From assembly GCA_030770535.1 (NCBI GenBank), contig JASVEC010000001.1:1612001-1676000 (forward strand): DNA of 64,000 nt. The letters are read 5' to 3'. Positions within the stretch are counted from its first letter, which is position 1. Each line of letters opens with the position of its first letter. Of the stretch, positions 53,984 through 64,000 are shown in pieces. Made by a program: the position numbers and the translations under genes. The notes beneath the pieces were generated by a model that ran no database searches, was not told where the DNA came from, and worked only from the letters and a program-made list of their open reading frames with translations. This DNA comes from Batkoa obscura (Eukaryota; Entomophthoromycota; Entomophthoromycetes; Entomophthorales; Batkoaceae).

Positions 53984-55630
53984 ATGGATAAAATAACAAA
54001 AGGTGATAAGTTGCCGAACAGATGTGATAATTGTAGTAGAAAGAACATAGGTTGTGATAGAATGCAACCAAAATGTCGAAATTGTATCAAGAGTAAACTT
54101 GAATGTACATTTCAAAGACCCATTAAAAAAATAAATAAGCTACATTATATGGATAAAAATTTAGTTAAGTTTAGTGTTTCTATAAGTAGTCGTATGGTTA
54201 AAGATACAAATCCAATATTCAGTATCTATGATACTATACAAAACAAATATGCCTTACATAATATTTTAGTTATGTTGCAATACCCTAGTCCATTTCAGAT
54301 AAGTAGTAATGTATGCATTGTAATGTCTCTAGTTAAAAGTATACAATGTTATAGACCTAAAGCTAATATAGAATTAAGTGGGCTAATTACTTTTAAATTA
54401 AACGAGCGTTTCAAAATAGATTTATTAAATAGGGCATTATCAGAGTTTGAATTATATAATAGGACACAGTTAATGTTGTTTCATCCTCGAAATATCAAGT
54501 TAAGTGAAAGATCCGAAATATTAGTAGATATTATTTATTTATTTGGATTAACAAAATTAAAGTGTGACAACGGAATAATAAACTATTATGAAAATAAAGT
54601 AAAGAATCATTATTTAAATTTAATGAATATTCGACCAAGTTTAGATAATTTACAAGGTTTTTTAATCGTTTTATATGGATTGAGACAATATCGTTGGATA
54701 GATAAAATCAATTATTCACTTGTCGGCTGGATTTTACGTGTTTCTCAAATTTTAGGGCTCCCTTTTAGTAAAAGAAAACACAAGAAATATGTTCAATTAG
54801 AAAGACAACTAGCTTATAATCTATTGTATCAGTTATTAGGAATTTTCAGTATCAATTCTTTCTTTTTTAGTGCAGTTCCATATAAATGTAAAACTCCATG
54901 TTTAGATTTATATATCTCTTTTTCAATTCATTTTGATTCTAATATAATAGGTAATTTATATTAATATTTTAATATTGAAAGCTTATAATCATTTATAGCT
55001 AATTTAATCTTTAATGATTTCATTTCCGAATTTAATAATATTTGCTTTTGTTTAAGTCAAATCAAATGTAATATTTATAAGACTAAAGAAGGAATTGAAA
55101 GTTTAAAACAAAGCATTTTACGATTATTAAAGCGAGAAGATAAAATTCATAACCAATATATTGGTTTATTAAATCAATATTGTAATAATGAAACTTATTT
55201 TACGGCATGTATTAATTTGTATCATTATTATATATCTTATTTTATCCACTCTATTCTATTTTTTAATGCTACTGATTCCCCTACTTCGACCATGGCCTAT
55301 AAGCTAGAATTGTATTGTGGTATTTCTCAGAGAGAATGGATTATACGAACCCTCGACTTATGTTTACAATGTCTAAAGTGTTTCATCGATTTACCTTTAA
55401 ACAACAACTCTTTCTTTATTTACGCCTTCATAAATCAACCCATATTATTTTTATTGAGGTATAAAAGTAAGCTTAATTTATCAAAAGATAACGTTAGACT
55501 TTTGAAATATAATCAAGCATATGAGTTATGTAAGCAAAAGTTTTTACAAATTATACAGAGCCCTTTTGATAACGTTTATGCACAATCGAACTTGAGATTA
55601 ATCGATACAATGCATTCATTAACTTCTTAA
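53984..55630 (+). CDS. Zn2Cys6 transcription factor (paralog 1)
   Basis: Two exons, 53984-54950 and 54999-55630, over a 48-nt intron (GTAATT ... TATAG) give 532 residues. Cys14, 17, 24, 31, 34 and 41 form the C6 zinc cluster (CDNC ... GC ... KCRNC ... EC) with the basic loop SRKNIGCDRM that binds CGG-type half sites as in Gal4 (family knowledge). The rest is helical, as in the fungal-specific regulatory domain, with LQYPSPFQ near 100, a GWILRVSQILGLPF stretch around 245 (the class signature A/G..GLH-like) and a long leucine-rich C-terminal half. The ATG is the first in frame. A second, similar gene begins at 62659. Convergent with hydrolase D, 63 bp apart. Confidence 0.88.
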
Positions 55631-55693
55631 TTTGTTAAAATATAACATTTATTTATATTAATTTAAATTTACTCTTTATCTATTTTAAAATAA

Positions 55694-56590
55694 TTATAAT
55701 TTAGTTTTATTATTGTTTAAAAAATTGAATAATAAGGTAATCAGATTAATATCACGTGGCATATCATTATGGTCCCCAAAATTATCAACGACCATATGTA
55801 CCTTGTTAAATCTTTGTTCCATTAATTTGTTAAGGAAATTATAGCCTTGGTCATTTGGTAATAAAGTATCAGTATTAGAGTGAACAAGTAAAAATTCTTT
55901 ATCGAAACAGTCTAATCCGTTATTTCTATTATTAAATTTAATAAATTGTGGTGAATAGTTATCCCATCTATCCTTATCTTTACCAAAACAAAGCTCAATA
56001 AAAGCATCCTTATAGCCATCATTGTATTTTACTAATAAATTAATATCAAGTACTGAAGCAAGTAACATTAAGCCTTGTACTTTTTTTAATAATTGAACAT
56101 CATCTTCATTAATATGTGGGTAATATGTAAATAAATCTAACATAATCATCGAAATCATAAAGCCACCAGCAGAATGACCAGCCAACCAAACACCTTTATA
56201 TTTTAAATTCAATTTTAATACATGTAATATTCCATTTAACGCATCATTTAAGTGAGTTGGATATCTTACATTATTTTCAAAATCAGTGATACGATACTTT
56301 AATAATACAAAATTAATTCCTAATTTACTTAATGTTTCTCCCATAAAGAAGAAATTACTACTTTGATCCGTTACCCAGCCACCGCCATGAAGTAAAATAA
56401 TTAATGGTTGATTTGGTGCTCCATTAAATATATAATAAGTTTGATCCACTTCATTTCCATACTTTCCATCTGGATTACGTTCAATTCCTCGAGTTAATAT
56501 ACTATGATTGTTTATTTAAATAAAACTATTAAATTTAAATATCAATACTTACTGAGGTTTACTTAACAACCTTTCACTTTTAACATCCAT
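55694..56590 (-). CDS. Alpha/beta hydrolase with intact HGGG (paralog D)
   Basis: Two exons, 56553-56590 and 55694-56501, over a 51-nt intron give 281 residues (MDVKSERLLSKPHILTRGIE ...). HGGGW at 51-55 supplies the oxyanion hole, Ser123 lies in GHSAGG, Asp224 in HSNTDTLLP and His257 in NFGDHND, so the triad is complete. VLLKYRITD and RYPTHLNDALNGILH align with the same blocks in paralogs A-C. This is the standard kynurenine formamidase/steryl acetyl hydrolase-type enzyme without the low-complexity insert, and probably close to the ancestral form of the four. N-formylkynurenine hydrolysis is possible but cannot be told from sterol ester or other ester hydrolysis by motif. No signal peptide. 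Confidence 0.85.
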
Positions 56591-57290
56591 TATTTTTTAA
56601 AACTCAATTTCTTTCAATTTTTTATAGCCCTTTATATCCCTTTTTTATATACTAGTTCTTTTCTGGTTTTCGAATTTGAACCTATCAGCTTTGGCTTCTT
56701 ACTTTGCCTTTTTTGGCTCTTAAAAAAATCCTTAATGCTTGTTAATAAATTATTTATATTCTATCTATGTTATATAAATAAATAGTAATAGCAAAAATTT
56801 GAAGTTATTGTGTATATTTGTATCCTTTTCAACCATTTATTACAGATCGCATTACATTTGTTTTTATTAAAATCAATTTATATGAACACGCTACCAATTT
56901 TATAACATGTAATCAAAGAGTTAATAGTTGAGTTTTAGTTAAACAAAGTAAGCACTATTTAAATAACTTTAATCAATTCATAAAATATAAATGAAAATAT
57001 AACTCACTTTGAAATTTTTTTCTTCAAAATCTTGAACAAGTCATTGACTCTCAAGTATATATTTGGTAGCAAAACCAGGTAAAGCCAGGAAACTAGGAAA
57101 TAGGAGTTAAAGGTAGAGAGCTTGTAAAGTTCGAAAAAAGGGGTAAAGTAAAAAGACAATTAAGAGATTGAGAATTTTATTTTTACTCTTTAATCTTTAC
57201 ATAGAATTATTTTATAGTAAAAAATTTAACGTTTTTCCCTTCTAAACCTAAACACCTTATCTTGGAATAAAGTTGAGATGGTAAAAAAAA
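56591..57290. other. Spacer without recognised gene
   Basis: Nothing recognised. Confidence 0.45.
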
Positions 57291-57364
57291 TGTTTCCGTC
57301 CAGATTCGAACTGGAGACCTTCTGTGTGTTAGACAGATGTGATAACCAACTACACCACGGAAAC
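57291..57364 (-). tRNA. tRNA-Val (AAC)
   Basis: On the minus strand GTTTCCGTGGTGTAGTTGG, anticodon loop GTCTAACACAC (anticodon AAC), T arm CCAGTTCGAATCTGG, acceptor GTTTCCG/CGGAAAC fully paired, discriminator A. Intronless; a TTTTTTT run lies just 3' of it. Confidence 0.96.
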
Positions 57365-57686
57365 ATGAAAGTTGATATAATAGTAATAAAATAATTGTAT
57401 TTATACTATAAAATTTTTAATTGGAAGAGCTAATATTTTAATAAATTCTTGATGCTCAAATTTTTCAGTAAGATCCCCATTTAGGTGTCTAGTTAGTTTT
57501 TATAATTAAAATAAGCAGACATCTCTATCTATATAGGAGATCACTATTTGTTTTTGATTCCAAAAGCTGCTACATAAAGTAGATAAGTATTCAAATGGGA
57601 ATTTCACTAAATTATAGTCAATAACTTTTTTAAAACTCAAATTAAATTAAATAAATTGATTCATAGTTTTATTCAAAGCTATAATT
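57365..57686. other. Short spacer
   Basis: No feature recognised between tRNA-Val and the receptor gene's 3' end. Confidence 0.45.
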
Positions 57687-59001
57687 TTATAAACTTTTCA
57701 TAAAATTTGATACCATAGTATTTTCAGAATCAGCTGTAATATGGGAAGCTTCTGGATCATTATTAGTCATAGAAATCGTAGAAGATTGTTCTTCATAGCC
57801 AAGATCAACTATAAAAAAATCATTGATCAATAAAATAAATAATAATAATAATATAAATTACTGTCTTCTTTAATCCTTTTACTAATAAAATATTTATATT
57901 TTAATTTCAAATAAATCTTTTTAATTGCTGAATGAACTGTTGGATCACAACAAAAAGCAATAAAATTTAATGTACCAGCAAATGGTAACACTATTGATGA
58001 CCATTGATCTAAAGCTATATTTTCACCCTTATTAAGATCATAATAATATTGAGAAATAATACCAGGAAATTGAGTAAATACCATAACTAAAGGATATAAT
58101 AAACTAAATTAAAAGTAAGTAAGTAATCAATAGAAAACCATATTAAATGTACATTCTATAAGCTAATGTTTTAACACTATTTTCTGCTCTTTTAGAAGTT
58201 TCAGTACCCCGAAAATATTTATGTTTTTTAATTAAACAGGCATTTTGATTTAATCGTAAGATTACAATAATTGCAATAACAATCAAATAAATCATACATA
58301 TCGATCGCCATATTTGATTAGCAAATAAATCTAACATTTTGCCATTAAAATCCCCATTTTCATTATCTGCAATATAACATCCATAATAATCGCTATATCC
58401 CAATTGTCCCAAAGCTATACAATTATTAACACAACTAAAAAATATTACACAAGAATAAATTACCTAATGGTGGAATTGAAAGAATCAATGAAAGTATTAA
58501 TGGAATCAACCAATACATAGCTTCCATTTTTTTAGTAATTATTTGATTATTTAAAAATACTAATTGAAGATTAATAGCAATTGAGACATTTAAAAAAGCA
58601 TAGAATACATTAAAAAATAAAGCTAAATAACCACGAATTGTACAAGAGGCATTTGCTCCAGCTGGTGATATTGATCGCCATATTGCTCCACCGTGTAACC
58701 ATACGTCATATACTGATAATCCAGTTTGTAATCTTAAAGATACTCGATCTACTAATCGTCGATTATAAAGGGCTATTTGAGTATTAAATTAATATTATAA
58801 CAAATTATGTGTTAAATAGTAAATAGTAAATAGTAAATAGTAAATAGTAAATAGTAAATAGTAGATAATAAACAATAAATAAAGCTTACATAAAATTATC
58901 ATAAATAAAATGACCAAAAAAGCTAATGTTAGGGAAATTTTAGATACTGTTGGATAGTATTTAGTAGCTAAAAAGATGGCAAATGAACTTGGTTGATCCA
59001 T
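57687..59001 (-). CDS. Seven-helix G-protein-coupled receptor (cAMP/glucose-receptor style)
   Basis: Five exons: 58890-59001, 58464-58772, 58153-58414, 57862-58103 and 57687-57808, joined in frame to 348 residues. Hydrophobic segments: TM1 KISLTLAFLVILFMIIL; TM2 region before GAIWRS (weak); TM3 RGYLALFFNVFYAFLNVSIA; TM4 AMYWLIPLILSLILSIPPL; TM5 SICMIYLIVIAIIVIL; TM6 RILLYPLVMVFTQFPGII (with the YPL..P motif usual in fungal receptors); TM7 WSSIVLPFAGTLNFIAF. The basic third loop (LIKKHKYFRGTETSKRAE) and the Ser/Thr-rich acidic tail fit G-protein coupling and arrest. The extracellular loop between TM4 and TM5 has Cys for the disulfide with the Cys before TM3. Ligand unknown. Intron 1 carries a heptamer microsatellite. 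Confidence 0.85.
58808..58865. repeat. Heptamer microsatellite AAATAGT
   Basis: About seven tandem AAATAGT units inside intron 1 of the receptor gene. Confidence 0.95.
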
Positions 59002-59057
59002 TATTCTATTATTTATTTTTCAATAGTTTGATTATTTTGTTAGTTTCTATTTACTCA

Positions 59058-59065
59058 TTTATATA
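59058..59065 (-). promoter_or_regulatory. TATA box of receptor gene
   Basis: TATATAAA on the minus strand, 57 bp before ATG 59001. Confidence 0.5.
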
Positions 59066-59507
59066 CAATGAAGATGGAAACAATGAGAATAAAAAAAGCC
59101 ACCCATTTTATTTATTTTCATACATGCATTGAAATGTCAGTATAAAAGTTATATCTGCATAATTAATAGTAAATTAGAATATTTGTTCTATCAAAAATTA
59201 TAATATTAGTATAAAAAAATTAGATTATTTCCGAGTTTTTATTTATTTGTTCTTTTGATTAATATTGAATATATAATTGTAATTTATTCTCTTATTATAA
59301 TAAATTGATTCAAATGAAGTTCAATTTATCTAAATAATAAAATACTTTAAATAATAGTAATAGTAATAGTAATCTATATTTGATTTTAATAAATAATAAT
59401 AATAGTGAATTTATCAGCAATAAACAGACTTTTTATCAAAACAAAAATTTTAATATTTCCAAATAATAACAAATCTGATTCTTTAATTACAGTAATAAAT
59501 TACTCAA

Positions 59508-59611
59508 TATGGGGATGCTTTTTTTGGTTTCATTGTTTTTTCCCTTTAAATGCTATTTGAATAGAAAGATTGCTAGTAGAATTCTTAAACAAAAAAATAC
59601 ATCCCCATATA
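59508..59611 (+). mobile_element. MITE-1 copy
   Basis: TATGGGGATGCTTTTTTTGG to AAAAATACATCCCCATATA, with a small core deletion after TTTTTTCCC. Confidence 0.9.
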
Positions 59612-59912
59612 TAATCAAATTTTATGTGCCAACTTTTAATTTATATTATTTTATATCACTATTAAACTATTCTCATTAAGTGCAAAAGATAATTAAAACA
59701 TTTTAAAAAAGAAAAAAAAGTTATATCAAAAAAAATTATTATTACTTTTTCATTAAATTAAATTAAATTATTATAAATGACTCAAATGCATTATCAATTT
59801 ATTTAGCCATTAATTATTATGTTATTGTTTCTAAAATATCTGGAATATTGGCTTTAATAATAGTACTATTTTAAATAATATACTTTTTTATTAAACATTA
59901 TTTTTTTTAATA

Positions 59913-60466
59913 GCTATGTGAAAGTTAGTACTTAGTGGTTGGAGTTAAAAGCAGTTTCTGCTTGATTAACTAACCGTAAGTCAAAGGGTCTTAGTTTATA
60001 TAACTAAGATAGACTTGAATTATCAAGAATAGCATGTAATAGGCTACGGACTATGTAAGACAGATAGAATAGAAGATATTACTGTAAAATCTACGTAAAA
60101 TACTATCAGAAAGACTTAGTGGTTTTATTAAAGGTATAATATCAGGAAATAATTCAATAAAAAAGCCTCAAGTTGTTATGAATAATTTTTTATATACTCC
60201 AATTAGGTGACTATATATAAGGAACATGATAACAGTTATTCCTTATTATAGTTGCTAAATATGGATATTAAAATAAGGAGATAATGTCCTTTGCAATTAG
60301 GTAGTAGATATCCTCACAGCAAATCAAAATAAGGAGCTCCGAATTGATTGTACCACATGAATCACAGTCAAATTGATTACAAGGCTACAACTAGTTTTGT
60401 AAATAAGTTAAATGATTATTATATTATAATTAATTCGAGAGCTGATAAACCAATATTTCACAGCTA
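59913..60466 (+). mobile_element. TGTGAAA-ended element with GCTA target duplication
   Basis: Element 59917-60462 (546 bp): TGTGAAAGTTAGTACTTAG to CCAATATTTCACA. GCTA at 59913-59916 and 60463-60466 is an exact 4-bp duplication. Aligned along its length with 4299-4780, with about 60 bp of extra sequence. Confidence 0.85.
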
Positions 60467-60528
60467 TTTATTATTACAAATTAACAAATAAAATTTTAAG
60501 ATTAAAAACAGGTTTATTTGTTGATGAT

Positions 60529-60637
60529 ATATGAGTATGTTTTTTTTGTTTCATTACTTTTTCCATTTTTTTAGCACTGTTTAAAGTGGAAAAATTATTT
60601 GTAAAATTCTTAAACAAAAAAATATATCTCCAAATAT
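60529..60637 (+). mobile_element. MITE-1 copy
   Basis: TATATGAGTATGTTTTTTT to AAATATATCTCCAAATATA; ends show several changes. Confidence 0.8.
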
Positions 60638-60640
60638 ATT

Positions 60641-60750
60641 TATATGGGGGTGTTTTTTTTGACTTCATCACTTTTTCCATCTTTTAAGCACTATTTGAGT
60701 GGAAAAAATTGTTAGTAAAATTCTTAAACACAAAAGTACATCCCTATATA
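60641..60750 (+). mobile_element. MITE-1 copy
   Basis: TATATGGGGGTGTTTTTTTT to AAAGTACATCCCTATATA; complete, tandem with the copy that ends 4 bp earlier. Confidence 0.9.
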
Positions 60751-61686
60751 TTTATAAACTTTTACTGATTTGATTCAAAATAAAACTCATTTTAATATAA
60801 TTATAATTATAATTGTAAATGTTTTAAAATAGTTGATATAGTTTCTTTATATAATATATAAGATATTATATTTTTATAATTAAATAAAATCAAGGTTAAT
60901 ATTGATTTTATTATTATTGATCCTTTTTTTAATAAGATTAAAAGTAAATCAATCTGATTTTAATATTTTTATTATTTAACCCTTTGAGTACTAATATCTA
61001 TCTCAAAAACAATTTTGTTCAATTAAATCATAATTCCTAATTAATTGTTATAAAACTAGATTCATTTTGAAATTCAATACTCAAAGAATTAATTTGATTG
61101 AAATCATACTACTTAAGTTAATACTTATCCTAATTAAATTTTGATCTACAGGAATTTGGTGAACATTATTCGTTCATGGTACTTAAGTAGTTGATGAATT
61201 TAACTAATAATGTATTTAGTATAAAAATTAAAAATTAAAGTTAATATACAAATAAAAAAAAGTATTAATGATAATTTTATTACTATTGAATTTTATTAAA
61301 TTATAATTAAAGCGCTAATAGTATCGTTTCTATTATTAGATTTAGCTTATAACTTAGTTTTTAAGATCAGAAATTAAAATCAATGAAGATAAAAATAAAA
61401 ATGACTTTAATCTTATTATTAATAATCCTTTAAAAAAAGGATAAAAAGTATATTAACTTGAATTATTAGTATAGCTTCTATTCTTAGATAGAACTAATAA
61501 GTCATTCAGTACATAAGACACCGAAATTAAAAAACTAGTCAAAGTGGAAGTAAAAGGTAACTTGCAATTAACTTCATTAATAATGAATTTGAATTTTTTA
61601 AAAGGATTTTATCAAATTGTAATTAATGCGATCTTAATAATTTAATATTATAACAAGTCATTAATAACTTCCTTAAATTTATAACT

Positions 61687-61777
61687 TAGAGGTGTTTGTT
61701 TCATCACTTTTTGCATCTTTTAAGCACTATTTGAGTGGAAAAATTAGTAGTAAAATTGATAAAAGACATTTCCACTT
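61687..61777 (+). mobile_element. MITE-1 copy, partial
   Basis: GAGGTGTTTGTTTCATCAC, TTTTAAGCACTATTTGAG, then a diverged right side. Confidence 0.7.
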
Positions 61778-61819
61778 ACTCAAATTTATGACACTGAAAT
61801 TAAAAAATAAATAATTTAG

Positions 61820-61985
61820 TACAACTATTGCAACTCTTTTATGACTTTTCTAATGATAATTTCTATAATTAAATTATTTAGTATACTAATTTCTTTAAAG
61901 TCCAATCCTTATATTTATGTCAATTAACATAATTTTTTTTTAAAATGAGCAGTTGATTAGATCGCAAAAGAGTTGCAAAGTTGTA
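61820..61985. mobile_element. MITE-2 copy
   Basis: Left TACAACTATTGCAACTCTTT, right GCAAAAGAGTTGCAAAGTTG TA; 166 bp; inner sequence ATAATTTCTATAATTAAATT shared with 11341-11509. Confidence 0.8.
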
Positions 61986-62658
61986 TCTAATTACGATATA
62001 GTAACTCATCCCAGTTTTTTTTATAGATTCCCATTGAATTTAAATAAACGCGATCATCAGTATACACCCTTTCTATTATTGGATTTCACTAATAATCCGT
62101 CTCACATTATAAACTATTAAAGATTAATATAGAAAAATCGAAAATCAACTTGTTTTATTTTCAGTTAAAATTTGTTAATACGCGTATTCAATTTATTACT
62201 AATTTTAGTAAGTTTCAAGATTTTTTGTTATTAAAATTTAAAGAAGATTCTTTTTTTTAATCAATATTAATGAACCTAATAGAATTATATTTATAATAAA
62301 AGAATGAGGAATGAGTGTGTTTGTTAAGTGATTATATGATCAAATTATAAGGTGAATTATAAACTGATGGTTTATTTATAAAATATAAGTTAAATATAAT
62401 TATAAATATTAAAGTATTTTAAAAATAGTAATTACCGTATGATAATTTATAAATTAATAACAAATGCGATGAAATATATGACCAAAATAGTTTAAGAATA
62501 AATTAGGGTAAATTAACTGATTTAATATTATTTCTTTTATATTAAAAAATTTAATTTAAGCATTTCAATCATTTAAAAAAATAGACTGAAATAAAAAAAC
62601 GAGCTTTATCCTTTTTAACATTTTCTTTTTTTAAATATTTAATTCATCATCTACATTC

Positions 62659-64000
62659 ATGTCTATTAAACAAATCATACTAACCAGCAGTAATAATTAT
62701 AATACAACAACAGCAACTAATAAATTAAGTTATCGTTGTGATCAATGTAATCATCGATGTATAAAATGTGATAAAAAACAACCAAAATGTAGTAGTTGTA
62801 TAACAGCTAATATTGAATGTACTTTATTACGTAGAATAAAAAATAAAAAGCAATTAGCTCACATACAAGGAATAATAACATTTGATTCAACAAATAAAAA
62901 TAATAAATTAAAGTATCAACAATATCAGCAATCAGAAAATATTCAATCGAATTCAAGGACAATACAAAATAAAGATATTGATATTATTATTAATTTAATG
63001 CATGAAATAAAAAATAAAAATATATTGTCCAATTTATTAACTTTATTACAATATCCTAATTATTCTATACCAAATAAAGGAATTCAATTTTTATTAAGTT
63101 TATTAATTCAATTAAAATTAAAAGTTAATAATAAACAACCTAAGTTAATTGTAAAAGATATAAAATTCAATTATCAATTGAAATATAATTCAGTATTATC
63201 AGAAGCAATTAATTTATTTTTTAAATATAAAAATCAATTATTTTGTTGTTTATTAATAGAAAAAAAAGATTATAATAATTTATCATTAAATTTAAAATTA
63301 ATTATATTATCTTTAGGTCTATATTATCAAAATAAAACAGAAACAGTAACTCAATTACTCAATTATTTAAGTCATCAATTATATCTACGTTTTAATAATA
63401 TTCTTTCTATTCCACCTACATTAATTAATATACAAACTATATTATTATTATTAAATTTAAGATGTTTTAAATGGGTGAATCAATTCTATTCTTATTTATT
63501 ATATTATTGTATGTCATCAACTTATGTCTTAGGTCTTCATTTACCAATCAAATCAACGAACATAAAGTTCAAATTATCACGTCAATTAATCTTTAATTAT
63601 TTAGGTTTTCATACAGCTTATACTTCTATATTAACTTTTTCTTATATACCTGTATTTGTACCTTATAAATCTAAATATCGAATTTATCATCAATTAAAAG
63701 AGAGTTCGATTTTAGATTCATTGAAAAAGAAAGATATTGGAGATACTGAGGGTTCAATTCAATATACATTATTATTTAATGATTATTTAGCGGATTTAGC
63801 ACCAATCTTATTGAAATGTAGTATCTTAAAAGATCAAGTTATTAAAAAAAAAGAAGATTTTAATAGTTTATTATTACAAATATTACAATTATTCAAAAGA
63901 ATTGAAAAATCAAAAAAACAATATTTGAATTTATTAATTACCTGGAATAATAATAATTCTTCCACTACATCCACTTCTCAAATCCTACAATCGATGCAAC
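62659..64000 (+). CDS. Zn2Cys6 transcription factor (paralog 2), 3' end cut off
   Basis: Open from ATG 62659 to the window edge (447 codons so far, no stop). Cys27, 30, 37, 44, 47 and 54 form the zinc cluster: CDQC ... IKC, DKKQPKC, SSC, NIEC; a further Cys34 lies in the first loop. After it come LLTLLQYPNYSIP, FKWVNQFYSYLLYYCMSS and YVLGLHLP (the GLH signature of the fungal regulatory domain), and VPYKSK, all alignable with the gene at 53984-55630, so the two are paralogs that have diverged widely. Codon use is extremely AT-rich (TTA, AAT, ATT runs), more so than in paralog 1. The last visible residues are Asn- and Ser-rich. Confidence 0.85.
   Translation, partial: MSIKQIILTSSNNYNTTTATNKLSYRCDQCNHRCIKCDKKQPKCSSCITANIECTLLRRIKNKKQLAHIQGIITFDSTNKNNKLKYQQYQQSENIQSNSRTIQNKDIDIIINLMHEIKNKNILSNLLTLLQYPNYSIPNKGIQFLLSLLIQLKLKVNNKQPKLIVKDIKFNYQLKYNSVLSEAINLFFKYKNQLFCCLLIEKKDYNNLSLNLKLIILSLGLYYQNKTETVTQLLNYLSHQLYLRFNNILSIPPTLINIQTILLLLNLRCFKWVNQFYSYLLYYCMSSTYVLGLHLPIKSTNIKFKLSRQLIFNYLGFHTAYTSILTFSYIPVFVPYKSKYRIYHQLKESSILDSLKKKDIGDTEGSIQYTLLFNDYLADLAPILLKCSILKDQVIKKKEDFNSLLLQILQLFKRIEKSKKQYLNLLITWNNNNSSTTSTSQILQSMQ

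Larger units (their letters stand above)
59066..62658. other. 3.6-kb repeat-rich spacer
   Basis: Holds MITE-1 copies at 59508-59611, 60529-60637, 60641-60750 and 61687-61777, a TGTGAAA element at 59917-60462 and a MITE-2 at 61820-61985. No gene recognised apart from MITE-derived frames. Confidence 0.6.

Noticed and set aside
1-64000. CRISPR arrays, LTR retroelements, Polinton or other virus-like elements, rRNA genes
   Set aside because: Looked for spaced short repeats, long direct terminal repeats with reverse transcriptase or integrase motifs, capsid- or polymerase-like frames, and rRNA cores; none seen.

Overview
The window looks like nuclear DNA of a very AT-rich fungus. Exons are split by short introns (about 48-95 nt, GTAAG-like donors), and single-copy eukaryotic genes sit among long, nearly gene-free AT-rich spacers. 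Six tRNA genes read as nuclear tRNAs. Secreted tyrosinase, two Zn2Cys6 regulators, a Ras protein, a seven-helix receptor and families of small secreted proteins fit an early-diverging filamentous fungus. Genome composition and gene style recall Entomophthoromycotina (Conidiobolus-like), but that placement is inference.

Layout: 1-3.1 kb is a dense housekeeping block (3' part of MTG1, a PAAF1/Rpn14-like WD40 gene, a DUF5522 gene). 3.1-34.5 kb is accessory: a decayed membrane-protein gene, two inverted paralogous alpha/beta hydrolases, a short homeodomain gene, a broken 2.8-kb DNA transposon nested inside a MITE, four secreted or wall-type proteins, tRNA-Lys, three identical tRNA-Asp genes and a Ras GTPase. 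34.6-40.2 kb holds an intronless THO2 gene. 40.7-64 kb holds a tyrosinase, two paralogous small proteins of tubby-like appearance, two more hydrolases, tRNA-Asn, tRNA-Val, a Zn2Cys6 regulator, a receptor, and at the right edge the start of a second Zn2Cys6 regulator.

Repeats: three non-autonomous families dominate the spacers. MITE-1 is about 105 bp, with ends like TGGGGRTGT flanked by TA, and about 17 copies. MITE-2 is about 168 bp, with ends like TACAGCTGTTGCAACTC, and at least five good copies. A longer element (460-545 bp) has TGTGAAA ends and 4-bp target duplications; two copies head to head make a palindrome of almost 1 kb. No LTR retroelement, Polinton or other virus-like element was recognised.

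How the genes may work together: no biosynthetic cluster is evident. The pattern is local duplication of accessory genes: four hydrolases (three with the usual HGGG oxyanion motif replaced by a conserved Glu-Ser), two tubby-like proteins and two Zn2Cys6 proteins. Many accessory genes share one promoter design, a TATA box about 40-100 bp before the ATG, which was not obvious at the conserved housekeeping genes.
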